The notes under the pieces are model-generated. The model was not told where the DNA came from and searched no databases. It saw nothing but the letters and a program-made list of their open reading frames with translations. From positions 100,335,340-100,399,339 of the forward strand of contig OY740772.1 in NCBI GenBank assembly GCA_963513935.1: 64,000 bases of DNA, written 5' to 3'. The translations under genes were made by a program, and so were the position numbers. The DNA is from Aphrophora alni. Lineage: Eukaryota > Arthropoda > Insecta > Hemiptera > Aphrophoridae. This document shows positions 34,376 through 46,430 of this stretch, piece after piece; positions within the stretch are counted from its first letter, which is position 1, and each line of letters begins with the position of its first letter.

Positions 34376-35450
34376 TTGTATGTAAGGTAGCTCATGAACC
34401 ACTGTTCCAATTTTCATGCAGTTTTCTTTTATATGTAAGTAGGTTAGGTAATCTGGTCAGTTTTTAATTTGAGTTTGATTAAAATTAGTTTAGTAGTTCC
34501 CTAGTTATAATAGTATATGTGTACGAAATAATAAGAAAACTAATATTTTGAATACGTATTACGTATTTTCTTGTAATTTCCAGTGAAAACATTAACAAAA
34601 AATATGGTATATCGGTCCAAAAATTTTTAAGTTTAAACCATTTTTTTAATGCTAAAAAAATACGAAATTTAATTTTTGGCAGAATTTACGCATTTACAAG
34701 TACAACCAGTATATTGACAGTAACAAAATTTATATATTTGTTATACGCTAACTGAAACTGAAATCTTAAAAAAAAAAAAAAATAGGCACTGCAGTTTATA
34801 ATTTACGATTTTGGTCGGTGATTAATAGAAAATTAAATTCTCCTGTATATTTTTGACGTTTCAGCGACTATAGATTTTATCAACAACAAAGTTGGAACAA
34901 AATTAAAAAGTTCTTTTGAATTATTAACATAGTTTGAATTTTCAAATTTATAGGTGCACAAACTTTTTCATTAACCCATCCCTAAAATCCAATTGAAAAC
35001 AAGCAACATTTTTCCTCTTAAAATATTGCATTTTCGTAGTTGTTTGAAACAAGGATCCCATCTTCTGCAAATATTTATGTATTTAAATAGAGTTTAAACT
35101 CGTTTAGGTTGTGACATAAAAATGTCCTCAACGTAGAATAAAATCGAGCTTTGAATGATGTAGTTAAAGTTTTTGATATTTAGATTTTACTAAAATTTTC
35201 AAGAAATTTATACAGCAGATTTTGAGAAATTACTTCTTTATAACATCCCATTGGCAGATTTTTTTTTTGATTTTTCCGATAACTCACGGGGGTATTTTTT
35301 AGAGATACCGTTGGTTTGGTTACGTAGAATTTTAAATTAAAAAAAATAAAATCATTGTTCAGAAATTTTGTAAATATATGTGAGTATTGTAAACTTGATT
35401 GAAATGGGACAAACAGTTTGGGCTGTAGAGGCATGACAGACATACTGCCA
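34376..35450. other. no clear feature
   Basis: AT-rich. A degenerate hammerhead-like word (TTGATAAAATC...GCTGAAACGTC) is on the minus strand near 34858-34883. The part 35200-35400 resembles the diffuse repeat near 24.7 kb. Confidence 0.35.
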
Positions 35451-35688
35451 TCATTTCAAAACCACTCCCTCACGGGCTTTACTTATAGAGAGTGGCAATT
35501 CCGACAAATCCTACCTGACTCTACACCTTTCTTCATCTACTATTGGGTTAGAATTTCATCTTCCAATCAGGTCTCCCTTGACCAAATTTATCCTTTTCCG
35601 ATCCTGACGTTGTTAGAACATTCCAGGAATATAAGTCTTAATTTTATCTTCTTTTCTTCCTTTATTAAGGTAAAGATGACCTTGTCGT

Positions 35689-35886
35689 ATAACAAACACA
35701 CAAAACACAATTCTCATAAAAAAATACTGCGTTGTGGTTTGATTGGTGTAGCTCGTGTATCACTGAAGAGGACGACCTTGTCGTTGAAACGCGTCTGATA
35801 CTTAGGCGTATTTTTTTATGAGAATTGTGTTCTGTGTGTTTGTTATACTGAATAGTTTTTCTCATAAGTCAAGCTCAACATTTAAT
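35689..35886 (+). mobile_element. short palindromic insertion with hammerhead-like core
   Basis: The exact 13-mer ATGACCTTGTCGT at 35676-35688 is repeated at 35887-35899. The arms 35689-35727 and 35808-35846 are inverted repeats of ~39 bp (ATAACAAACACACAAAACAC...). A 40-bp unpaired flank follows the right arm. In the loop at 35763-35790 is the best core of this report: CTGAAGA (CUGANGA), hairpin GACGA...TCGT, then GAAAC. The whole is 198 bp and non-coding. The structure matches those at 6883 and 25789. Confidence 0.8.
35763..35790 (+). ncRNA. hammerhead-ribozyme-like core
   Basis: CTGAAGA, then GGACGACCTTGTCGTT able to pair as GACGA with TCGTT around CCTTG, then GAAAC. All invariant positions of the two core segments are present. 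Stems I and III were not resolved by eye. Confidence 0.55.
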
Positions 35887-36176
35887 ATGACCTTGTCGTT
35901 CTTAAAACAACAAGGAAAAACAAAACACAAAGTTTTAACATTTGTCCAACACTACAATATTGAGTAAACAGTATACGCAATAAATTGATTCTCACATATT
36001 TTAAAATTCAAATAGGTGTTATGTTTTATATAAAATATTCAGAACTTGTTTTGTGGTCAGTATGTCTTTTCTAATTAGTTTATTGTAGTTCATTGAATTT
36101 CACGTGTATGTGTTAGTTTAAAGTAGTGTAAGGAAATGGACAACACGTGCTGTGGTTTATTATTTTTTTGAATTAT
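35881..36176. repeat. left arm of a large inverted repeat
   Basis: About 295 bp that recur inverted at 37826-38125 at very high identity. Shared words include ATTTGTCCAACACTACAATA, TTATGTTTTATATAAAATATTC, CACGTGTATGTGTTAG and AAGGAAATGGACAACACGTG. The arm includes the tail of the Rep-A copy and one copy of the 13-bp target duplication of the neighbouring insertion. Confidence 0.9.
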
Positions 36177-36285
36177 GTGCTTCATTTAATTAAATATTTT
36201 GTAGACCGATATTACTATCGACATGTGACGGAGTGCTGATAGCAGTAGCCCTACACTCTGTAACAACATTAGGGTTGATATATCT

Positions 36286-36299
36286 GTTGCTATAGCAAC
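36286..36299. promoter_or_regulatory. palindromic X-box-like motif
   Basis: GTTGCTATAGCAAC is a perfect 14-bp palindrome, one mismatch from the RFX X-box consensus. It lies between the inverted arms. No nearby gene. Confidence 0.2.
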
Positions 36300-36584
36300 A
36301 GTTAATTACTTAAACGTCACAAGAAATCTAGAAACGCCAGTTTTAAGAGCAATTTGTTAGGTTTTTAGTACGGTATGTAAATACAAGATTATATATATAC
36401 AATGTCTCTTAATTGAGGAGGAATAATTCAAGATATCAAGAGAGAATATAAATTGCGACATTTGTGTTTTATATAAAAAATGGATTAAATTAGTGAGCAT
36501 ACATTTTTTATAACTGTAAAAGTTTCACAGGGGTATAGGTTAATCTTTTGATAACGGAAGTAACAATCTTAAATGAAACGGATG

Positions 36585-36815
36585 TAGTAATCCCGAAGGA
36601 CCCCAGTTGGATCTACACCTATTTTCAGTAGTCTTTGGTTATATTCCTCTCTTCCATCTTTTCTATCAGGTATCTCTTGACTAACTCTTGTTCTCTTCCT
36701 ACCCTGACCCTATTAGCGCATTCGACGTCTAATATTTTATTTTCCTTTCTTCTTAGTTATAAGACAATGCTGACCGAAAGGTTTTTTCCTTTAAAAAACA
36801 AGAAGAAAAATCACT
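36585..36815 (+). repeat. Rep-A copy between the inverted arms
   Basis: Shows AATCCCGAAGGACCCCAGTT, GGATCTACACCTATTTTC, TCTATCAGGTATCTCTTGAC, CTACCCTGACCCTATTAGCG and AAGACAATGCTGACCGAAAGG. The head is diverged. Confidence 0.75.
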
Positions 36816-37099
36816 ACAGGTCTACAACAGGCTAAAGTTCCCCCACACTAGTGACCGTCCGAGTTTGGTTGGTAAGGACACATCTGTCTTTAGAGACACA
36901 AGTTAGATTTAGAAAAATAAACAGCCTTTTTTCTATTATCAGTTAATATACGGCATTTCGGTGTTCAATTCCCTTAGAATATGTTGTTTAAACGATTTTT
37001 TAAAATATTATATTCTGGACAATTATAAAATTGCATTGTGAAACTATTTGTCATAAGTACAAAAGTAATTATCCAGAACTTTAAATAAACTATGTTGTA

Positions 37100-37340
37100 A
37101 AATCGGCTTACTCATAATGAGTATGGGTGTGGCAAGTCCAAGGTACCTAGCTGGATCTACACATTTTTCATGTTGTCTTTGGTTAGTCTCTTTCATGCTT
37201 TCTATCAAATCTTCTTGACCAACTTTTATTCTCTTCCGACCCTGACGCTATTAGTGAAGTCACGATCTAAGGGTTTTGTTTTATTTTTTTCCCCATATTT
37301 AATAATATGTTTGTCGCTTTTGAACAACAAGGGAAATATG
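37100..37340 (+). repeat. Rep-A copy between the inverted arms
   Basis: Head GGCTTACTCATAATGAGTAT, then GGGTGTGGCAAGTCCAAGGT, ACCTAGCTGGATCTACAC, TCTATCAAATCTTCTTGACC and CCGACCCTGACGCTATTAGT. Orientation is the same as its neighbours. Confidence 0.75.
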
Positions 37341-37825
37341 CTGTATGATTTGTCCCATACCACATTATTGGCGAAGCTGTACGATCTAAATTAATTTAAT
37401 TTCGCTATCATATTTTGAAATTCAATAGGGGCTATTTTAGACGACAAATCTTATGGTAGTGTTTTATGGTTAATATGCACCATGATATGACAAATTTATA
37501 CAGTGAAACAAAACAAAGTGAAAATACAGTGAATTTATACAACCAAAAAAAAAAAAAAAAACTGACATGCAATTTATTTTGTTTAACGGTTTGAAGATGT
37601 CTTAAACCACAATTTCACATTAGTTAGTTATAGAAATAAGTTTGAAAATTTAATAGTTAAAAGTAATAATCGCATAAGTAATAAGTGTACATAGATTTAG
37701 TACTTTAATTAAACTTTACTATAAGATACGGAAATACAATATCAATTGTTGAAAACGAAATACTTGAATAATTCTGGGGCCGGAAAACGAGTATATTAAT
37801 ATTAATTTATTAATATATTATATTA

Positions 37826-38125
37826 ATTCAAACAAATATTAAACCACACAACACGTGTTGTCCATTTCCTTACACTACTTTAAACTAACACATACACGTG
37901 AAATTCAATGAACTACAATAAACTAATTAGAAAAGACATACTGACCACAAAACAAGTTCTGAATATTTTATATAAAACATAACACCTATTTGAATTTTAA
38001 AATATGTGAGAATCAATTTATTGCATATATACTGTTTACTCAATATTGTAGTGTTGGACAAATAAATGTTAAAACTTAGTATTTTGTTTTTCCTTGTTGG
38101 TTAAAGACGACAAGGTCATATTAAA
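37826..38125. repeat. right arm of a large inverted repeat
   Basis: Complement of 35881-36176, ~1.65 kb away. It differs only at scattered positions, for example a missing few bases and CAACAAGG contexts at the outer end. The outer end carries the Rep-A tail and the word GACAAGGTCAT but not the palindromic insertion, whose complete form is at the left only. Confidence 0.9.
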
Positions 38126-38604
38126 ATTAATATTAATATTAAACGAGAATATTAATCTATTCCACCTTAAAATGAAAATTGTAGTAAAATTATAATATTT
38201 TTTGAAATATAATGTAAGATATCGAAGGCACTGCAGTATTTATAATTTGTATTATCTACTCTTAATAATTGAAATTAATCTGTACGCGTTTATTTATCTG
38301 TATTAAAACGCAATTTGTTTCTATTAAACACTGCAGACATACGTTGTGTTTTGAGTAATCAGAGAAATTTTAAGAAAGGTGATTGGGCGTCATAGCAACA
38401 AGAATCGTTATTCGAGTCTGGCGCCAAGTAAGTAAACATTCTCTATATTGTACGTGCATATAGGAGATATATTCAAAACATATAACACTGGAGAAAAGTA
38501 AAAGGAAACTTTACCACGTTCATTTCAAAGAATTTGTTATTTGTGTTTTGATATTTTACTCAATTAAAAATTATTAACTATGTACAAATCATCATTACCT
38601 TCAG

Positions 38605-39890
38605 CTCCTAAGGATGGTTGATTCGGTTCATAACTCTGCCCTTCGACTTATTCCTGGAGCACTTTGTTTGAGCCCAGTTTCAAGATTATTATGTGAGCAA
38701 TGTCATTATCGTGGATGATTGCAACTATAAATAATAATGAAATAGTACACAAATTCTACAAAGTCCACGTTATAGGGTTTGTTTGCATGTAGCATCCGAG
38801 GATGACGACTTAGTCAAGGCGTCGTCTTGTATTTGTGTTGCAGATATAAAGTGATTTTTTATGCAACATTGTGTTTTAATTCATGTAGTTATTGAGTTTC
38901 CATAAGTTTAGCTAATTACAGTTTATTATAAATATTATACCAACTTAAAGTGTTTTGCAGGTTGTTATGAATGTTGTCAGAACTGTACTGCCCCGTTTGT
39001 CATCAGAACTATGAGGATCCTCGAGAGTTTGGGACTTATTTCTCTAATGTTTGAGTATATTCTGTTTTATTTTTCCCTGGTTTCAGTCAAATTTTGATTT
39101 CTCATTGTGCATGAAGTACAACGCTTCTGATTTACTATGTCTTGAGTAGTTTAGGTATATAACTATAACTATCGAGTGAGATTATTTTATGACAGATGTT
39201 TCTAAACTAGACAATCAAGTTTGCTGTATATCTTACTCATTGGGACCGATCTGCATGTATGGATTACCCTAGTTTCAATTGCTTTTCTATCTTTATAAAT
39301 CGTAATAACTTTCCATCTGGTTCCCATCACTATCTTGTGTTTTCCGATACTAAAAATCCTCTACATTCTATCCAGGATATGTAATATAAGAAGCCCTTAA
39401 TTGACGACATTCTTTTCTATACACAGACTTGAACTACAAGGTGGTTGGGTGATTGTTTGTGCACTTGTTCATTGTGGAATAACTGGAAACACAAAATAAG
39501 CCGATTCATTAAAGAATCTATATGTCAGTTGGCAGTCACGCACACTTACTGCATTGCCAGTGGGAGGAAGAATGGGTACCTGTTGTGCCCAATAAGCAAA
39601 AAGAAGTGAAGGATATTTTCCTTCTGTGGGGAATAACAAATCGAGCCAGTTTTCGAGGGGAGGTGGTGACGTCTTTGTATCGGTTATTCTATCATTACTT
39701 GTGTTTCAAAGGAACACGGGAAACATCTGTAATATCCTTTATATCAAACCGTTTTGACGCATATGTACATCCTGATTGACTGTGGCTTTCTATGAGTTGT
39801 GAATTAGATTCAAACGATGTTGGAGGATAATGCTGATATCCTTGATCGGGTACTGACCTCTCAGGATCGTTCTAATGTTTTTGATAGAAC
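38605..39890 (+). pseudogene. LINE with RNase H, scattered remnants
   Basis: In order on the plus strand: MVDSVHNSALRLIPGALCLSP (end of the reverse transcriptase region, 38605-38690); HHYLVFSDTKNPLHSIQDM (middle of RNase H, ~39325-39390); HCGITGNTK, stop, ADSLKNLYVS (RNase H GHxGxxGNExAD motif with Glu changed, ~39468-39530); HCQWEEEWVPVVPNKQKEVKD and ASFRGEVVTSLYRLFYHYLCFKG (C-terminal region, 39550-39710); and ILIDCGFL (zinc-knuckle end, ~39765). All are landmarks of Jockey/I-like non-LTR retrotransposons. Many stops and frameshifts; the catalytic RT core is absent. A degenerate ribozyme-like word CCGAGGA lies at 38796-38820 in a stretch that looks inserted. Confidence 0.75.
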
Positions 39891-42270
39891 ATACATTTTT
39901 TTAGTTTAATTTTTGTTAAGCCCATTTACAGCTGTGCAATAAATTTTTCTCCATTAATTTTACCATGTTACATTATTTTCCCGTCTTCTTTATTTGTTTA
40001 AATTTTATACTATTGTTAGGTCTATTATTTTTTAATTTTACTATTGATTTTTCGCCACCCTCCAAATTTTAAAATTGGTTCATATTGGAAATTGTACCAA
40101 TAATATTGTAGGAGATAATTCAATTATGTGGTGGAGGAAGTTTGTTATTACATGTAAACAGAGTTTTTACTTGATTAAAAGACAAGTTCATCTATATTTT
40201 GACCAATGTTATAAATTGTGTTGTTTATGTTTAGCTTATGTTTTAAGTTTGAAGAGCGTTACCAGACGAAGCCGCCAGAGTTCTACAAAATACTAAAGGT
40301 AGAACCAATATTTGTTTAAAATGTTCAGAATTTTAAAAAGAAAATGTTGCTTCTAACCTAATCTGAGATGTAGACAACTAACAAGAAATTATGTTTTCAG
40401 TTTGTTGTCAATACTCAACTATCCTTTGACTTACTGAAAAAATAAAAAACTCATTTTATTTTTAGTTAAAAGAGGAAACTTTTTTGTCTCTTGCAATTTT
40501 TTTACAAAATTAATTGTTTTCAAGACATTCAACATTAAAATTGCTTAACGGTCGCTATTTTGAAAATAATAAAAATACAGTCTTCATTTTTTCGGACTTG
40601 GAAAACAATACATTACATGCAGAATATGGATCCAAATCTGAACTCACTATATTATCTACTTCAAAAGCTATGATGTTTTTTGTAAAATAGAAAATTGGGA
40701 TTTGTTTAAAAAAGAAGCGGTTTTAGACATATTTTTACAGGTACTTTTTATTTATTTTTACATAAGAAATCCGCTGCCGAAGCTTGTCAAAGTATTTCAG
40801 AAACACCCTTTATTTGATTCTACTAGGAAAGCGATTTCGGATAGGGTGTTTCTTTTAAAACACATCCAAAAAATAACACAGTAATAATAAAAATGTTTAT
40901 TGTTAGAAACATTTAATATAAATAAATATGAAGCTTGGAAGTAATTAAGAAAAGATAGATAGGTAAGGAGTAGTAATAATTAGGAGTCCTCAATTCATTA
41001 TTTTCATATATTTATAAACATTATCAATAGGCCTATTATTATGTTTATGTATAAGTGTTTTTTATTATTGTTTATTAACTTATTAGAGTTTTATGAAAAT
41101 CGACGCATGTGTTTATTGTATTTGGTTGTAGGTCATATTTACCGATATAGATCTTTTATTTTTTGTCATATTATTTATAGTTATGTTATTTTTTAGATGT
41201 AGATTTTAGTTATGTATATTTTAGGTGTAGATGTTTTATCAAGAACTATATTTTATTGTTTATAGTGCAATTTATGTATAGTTTATTGGTATTATCATAA
41301 ATATTATTATTAATTTTTCGTTGTGAAAGTTCATATTTCGCCTGCGGTCTTTTGACAATATTGTCGTTAGTTAATTAATGGTCTGAGGTCTAATGTCCAT
41401 AATATTAAATTTGTTATATAATCAAGGATAATAAACTAAAAAACATTAAATTTGATAAATTGTAAAAGATTTGTATGTTTAAAGAGGATAATTTAAGGTA
41501 GACAAGAAACAGTATAACGGGAAATATTTTAAATATTTAAAGAGGACAGATCATTAAGGATAAAATAGAAATTGATAAAGTCACAATTCTAAGAAATATA
41601 ATCTTACATCTAACCTGTTCCTAACACTGTCTGTAAACTACTTTGGGAATGTTGTGGACGCCAAACAAAATAAACCATATTTGTTTTCTTATAAACATTC
41701 CACCAAGTCAAACCTTAATCTATTTCTATGATTGCAAGCTTTATGGTTATATTTTATTATATGTGAGTATATACTGTATACAGTATCTATTATATAGTTT
41801 TAAATGCATTATATTTTCAAGTTTTTGAGTTCTTGAGATGGTTTCAGATTTTTGTTTTGTTATTACTACCATTAATTATCTTTTCCAGAGTTAAATCTTC
41901 GACAATTACTTTACATCTTCACTTATTGTAAATTTATAGAGTGATTGTTAATTAGTAAGAAACTTAGAGCAAAATATATGAAAGAAGTAAAAACAACAAA
42001 TTCCTATTTTAATTGAGAAATAAGTATGATTTGTGGATAGTCTTTCCGGTTGGTTTAATTAAATGACTGTAATTAAAACTTTTATTTACAAAGTCTTACA
42101 TACGGCTTACTTACTGTAATATTAAAGTCGGAGTTAGTTATTATAAACTTGTATTAGTGAGTTTATTTATGGTTCTAATTAATTATATTGATTATCCTTA
42201 ATAATTGTGTCAATTGGATTTGCTAGCTAATTAATTCAGCTTCACGTTATACTTTCTAACATATTGGTTG
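39891..42270. other. no feature recognised
   Basis: About 2.4 kb of AT-rich sequence with a few short frames (for example 40702-40884). None has recognisable motifs. Confidence 0.35.
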
Positions 42271-42271
42271 C

Positions 42272-42480
42272 ACAACCCTTAGGAGCCCACTATATAATGA
42301 CAGGCAATCCCAAGGGATCCTAGGATCATACATTTTTTCATGTAGTCTTGGGTTATATACCCCTCTCTTTCATCTTTTTTTTCTGGACTAACTCTCGTTC
42401 TCTTTCAATTTTGGCGCTAGGGGACATCATTTTACGTTTATTTTCCTTTTTTTAAATATTTAAACCAAACAACATTCGTT
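42272..42480 (+). repeat. Rep-A copy, degraded tail
   Basis: Shows TAGGAGCCCACTATATAATGA, CAATCCCAAGGGATCCTAGG, TTTTTTCATGTAGTCTTGGG, CTCTTTCATCTTTTTT and CTAGGGGACATCATTTTACG. A perfect X-box-like GTTACCATAGCAAC sits at 42478-42491 immediately after it. Confidence 0.65.
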
Positions 42481-42637
42481 ACCATAGCAACCTAATTTAC
42501 AGATTAAAAAATATATGATTTATTACACTCAAAAAATTCAAATTATTATAATCGAGCTTATGTCAAACAACCACATCTACAAATATACTCTTGCGAATTA
42601 TGCACTGAGGGGGTTTTCGCGTACAAAGAGGAAAAAA

Positions 42638-42790
42638 TATACAGAGTGTTCCAAAAGTATGGGAACCCTTCCGTAATTTTTTGAACAGATTGAAATAGGA
42701 AAATGAATCTTTGGGAATATCTTTGGATAAATAGGATTTGCTTATGGACCCCAACTCTCGGTAGGGGGGTTTCTGTGGGGGACAACTAAA
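42638..42790 (+). repeat. solo end of a TA-type inverted-repeat transposon
   Basis: ATACAGAGTGTTCCAAAAGT followed by ATGGGAACCC resembles the terminus of the element at 55844 (GGGTGTTCAAAAAGTCTGGAAACCCC) and has similar later words (GAATATCTTTGG...GGGGGTTTCTGTGGGGGA). No opposite end was found. Confidence 0.4.
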
Positions 42791-42889
42791 AGTTTATTAA
42801 CAATTCAATAAGAAAAATACATAAAAGATTATAAATATACAAATCTGAAGAAAATCATACTTGTAGTTTGGCTTAATATAAGGATTTTT

Positions 42890-43450
42890 GTGACTTAAAT
42901 ATGTTTTGAAAAACAATTATTTTCCGAATCACATGCAGTTTTTTCCTCACGAAAAATATAAAATCATGATTTAATATAATCAAAAAATGTTGAACAAATT
43001 ATATATCCCTGTAATGTATGTTTAAATAAAATAAATTATACTTCAGTGAAAGTGCAGTCAAAATGTTTACTGAGTAATTATTTTCGTTCTTTGGAATGTA
43101 AAGAGTTTTATTATTTATAAAATAATAAACATTTAAACGTCGACATTTTTTTTTTCGGATTTCATTTGGATGTTATTTCGAAGCAATACCCAGGGTATAT
43201 ATTATGGACATATCCAAAATACGATTATAAAATGAATACTTTACCTTTGTACGAGTTATTACTGCAATTTGCTTTTACATTAAAATCGTTAAGTGGAAAA
43301 ACTTTTAATCAATCTAACAGTTAAAAACAAATGTATATAAAACCATAGATAAGAAAAAGATATAAAAATAATTGAATATAATACGTGGTTTTTATCATTA
43401 ACAACTAATTTTTTAAAGTTTTCTTTATAGCTATTTAACATCTAAATGAG
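42890..43450 (+). repeat. Rep-D dispersed repeat
   Basis: Words ATAATAAACATTTAAACGTC, GGATTTCATTTGGATGTTATTTC, CTTTTAATCAATCTAACAG and TGTATATAAAACCATAGA recur in the same order at 46.4-46.9 kb and partly at 52.0-52.4 kb. Non-coding; class and ends unknown. Confidence 0.55.
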
Positions 43451-43779
43451 TATTTACAAAGTCACGAACAGAATAATCATATTTTCACATCCGAAAATGG
43501 CGAATTCATCTTATTTTAACAATATTTTGTACTCAGTTTATCAGATAAACTCTATAAACATACAATAATCGCTCCCTTAGTAATATTAGATTTGGAATTT
43601 CACTTGTATTTGTGTTTGTTACTGTTAATAGCTTCTTCCTGATTACAAGCGATCGTCAATACTCACTATAGATTCCCTTAGGATTTGAGGTACTTATCAT
43701 TTCCACCATACCTCAAGATTATTAGACATAATGTTTGAATTCTGATAAAGTAGGTTTTTATATTAAGTGTTACATATAG
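43451..43779. other. no feature recognised
   Basis: AT-rich sequence before the LINE. Confidence 0.4.
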
Positions 43780-44970
43780 TTGGTCATGTCCTCCATTTCG
43801 ACATTTTTAAAACGTATAACGTGTTTAGCTATCTTAATTAATAAGGGGAAAACTCAAATCGCATCTGTCTTCTGTGACCTCTCAAAAGCTTTTGATTGTG
43901 TAGATCATTCGATCTTGTTACAAAAGCTTGAATATTATGGTATACGTGGGAAGGCAAGCAGTTGGATAAGCTCATATCTTTATAAGAGAAAACAGAGAGT
44001 TATCTATACTGACAGTGCTCTAAACTCTCACCATTCTAAATGGGAAGTAGTCCTGCGTGGTGTTCCTCAAGGGTCAATATTAGGACCATTGCTTTTCCTT
44101 ATTTTTGTAAATGATTTGTTTCAAAATGTTGGACAAGCAGAGGCAGTGTTATTTGCTGATGATACTACTTTAACAGTGGTGGGCAAAGATCATGCAGATT
44201 TGGCTGAGTCAGCAGAGTTAGCAATGTCCATGGCGGAAGATTGGTTCTCAATAAATAACTTAAAGCAGAACGTGACAAAAACAAAGTTAATTCAGTTTGG
44301 ACTACAGTCAAATCCTAACCTACATGTAAAAATAGGTAAAGAAATAATCACGAGCACAAAAAAATGTTAAATTTCTTGGCATTACCCTAGACGCAAATTT
44401 AAATTGGAAAAATCATGTTTCAGGTTTGGCTCAGCAACTGGCGCCAGTTTGTTTTGCTCTCCGAATGATTTCCTCTGTGACTAGTTTAAAAGTAATAAAA
44501 GCCGTTTATTCTGCTCATATTAGTTCTCGGCTAAGATATGGGGTGGCATTCTGGGGGAACTCTGTAGAGTCTATAAAAATATTCCGCCTACAAAAACGAA
44601 TTTTACGGTCAATGTTTCATCTGAGGTATAAGCAATCGTGTTTTCATTTTTTCAAAAAAACATAATATTTTAACCTTTCCATGTATTTATATCTATGAGA
44701 CGTTAATTTTCTTTAAGAGAGACCATAATTTATTTGAAGTGAATCAGCACCACCACAAATACCCATCCGTCAAAAACTATTGCAATATCCTGTCCACAGA
44801 CTAAAATTTTTTGAACGTGGAATATATTACTCGGGTATTAAATTGTTCAATGCACTACCGGAAAAAATTTAAAAAATGGATTCTATCCAGAGTTTCAAGA
44901 GTTCACTCAGAGGCTACCTTCTAGAAAATGCATTCTACTCTGTGGAAGAATATCTGGCCAGAAAATAATA
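43780..44970 (+). pseudogene. Jockey-like LINE reverse transcriptase, 5' truncated, frameshifted
   Basis: From 43840 the frame matches non-LTR reverse transcriptase: VFCDLSKAFDCVDHSILLQKL (motif with the first catalytic Asp), GIRGKASSWISSYLYKRKQ, VLRGVPQGSILGPLLFLIFVNDL, and VLFADDTTL with the catalytic Asp pair intact. It runs on to WFSINNLKQNVTKTKLIQF. At 44350-44370 a seven-A run shifts the frame; the new frame gives FLGITLDANLNWKNH, then ISSRLRYGVAFWGNS and LQKRILRSMFHLRYKQSCFHFFKK, and after another shift KYPSVKN, FERGIYYSGIKLFNALPEKI and VEEYLARK with a stop near 44968. No RNase H is seen. The 5' half, including endonuclease, is missing, as is common for LINE copies. The first ~20 codons differ from the family. 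Recent by its few lesions, but inactive. Confidence 0.9.
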
Positions 44971-45305
44971 CTCAAACCAATTCTGCTAATGTCGGGTATG
45001 ACTTATGAATGAATTGATCCAGTATCTGCCCTGTATTTGTCTCAGTTATAGCCTTACTTGTTAAATATGTATTTGTGTGTATGTAATATATATGTATATA
45101 TTTGTTATATTGTATTGTGTAATTATATGTTTGTAAATATGTGATTGACTAATGCAGGAATGTAAACTGTATTTAATAATACTTGTGAATTACTTTTAAT
45201 ATAAGTTATTGTAATTATTACAAATTTAATTTTAATTTTTATATGTGACTCTTGCTATGCGAATTATGTTTGTCAACAGCAACATATAAATAATAATAAA
45301 TAAGA
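44971..45305 (+). mobile_element. 3' untranslated tail of the LINE
   Basis: AT-rich segment after the ORF2 stop, ending in CATATAAATAATAATAAATAAG, an AAT-type tail suitable as the 3' terminus of a non-LTR element. The exact end and target duplication were not determined. Confidence 0.5.
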
Positions 45306-46430
45306 CAATTAAAAAGGGGGGTGGATCAAATATCATAACTTATTGATTAGTACTTATTTACTGATTATTATGTTTTAAAGAGTAAAATATTACTAGTAAA
45401 ATATTATTGGTAGTATAATATTATTTATATCTTCCTTACGTTATGTATACAAGTATATTTCGTGGATCTATTTGTTGACATTACTTCGATAATAATTTGA
45501 TTTGTTGTTAAGTGTAATAAAATAATATATTATTTAAATTTGTAAATTTTGATGCAGTTGGTGTATTGCTAATCTTATAGGACAAAGTGTATATTTTAAA
45601 GGATATTTCTATACGATAATTGCTAAAACTATTAGCGGTTTCGGTTTAGTAGAATTTATAAAAATGTAAATATTTTTATATTAAATTAGTTCAATTCTGT
45701 AAATAAGGCTGAGCAGAACCCCCATTTCAAATGCATTGGATTTCCTTTTGTGTTTTGAATATCTAATATTTATGTTCGGAAGGAGAGAATGATGTTTTAA
45801 AAATAAATTTAGGAATACAGTTGTGCACAAATCGAATGTAAAAAAGTTTTTAGATTTTAAACAACAAGATACAAAGCTTCAATGTTGACTACGTGACTCG
45901 CGTACAAAATACACTCTTATCGTCATGGCAACGACGAGATTGTATGTATACAATATATTGTATCCGATAGATAAACATTGGTACACAAAAATCTATTAGT
46001 AACTGGATAAGCATTTATCAATAACGATTTAATTTGTACATCTAGGATTTATAGCTCATAGTCTAGTTAATTGTGGATTTTTGGAATACTCTAGGAGTGA
46101 AACCGGGCAATCGCTTTTAACAACGGGTAAACAAATTTAAAAAAAAAATTGGTTGTATTTCAAAGATATTGACTCAGAAAAGTTTTATTTACATAATTTG
46201 GCCTTTCTAGTCATGAAGTGTTTTTGAAAAAAAAAATAAGGATATCTCGAGATATGGCCGTTCGTAAAAGTCCAAATAAGGAGAAGGGGGAGGGGAAATC
46301 AGGATGGTGTTAAACTAAAATACAAAATTTTCTTTCTTGCATAACGTTTCAAAAATATTGATATTATTCGAGTTTTTAGAAACCCTGAAAAAACCAAATT
46401 ATACCAAATTAAGGACGAAAAAAAAAGTTT
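45306..46430. other. no feature recognised
   Basis: AT-rich. A partial X-box-like GTCATGGCAAC is at 45922-45932. Confidence 0.4.

Larger units (their letters stand above)
35455..35925 (+). repeat. Rep-A copy split by a palindromic insertion
   Basis: The family runs from about 35455 (GGGCTTTACTTATAGAGAGT head) to TAAAGATGACCTTGTCGT at 35688. After 198 bp of insertion and a 13-bp duplication it resumes as CTTAAAACAACAAGGAAAAA, the usual tail. This places the insertion after Rep-A. Confidence 0.75.

Noticed and set aside
39522..39779. 85-codon plus frame as an independent gene
   Set aside because: Its sequence matches the C-terminal region of a LINE polyprotein and continues an RNase H remnant upstream.
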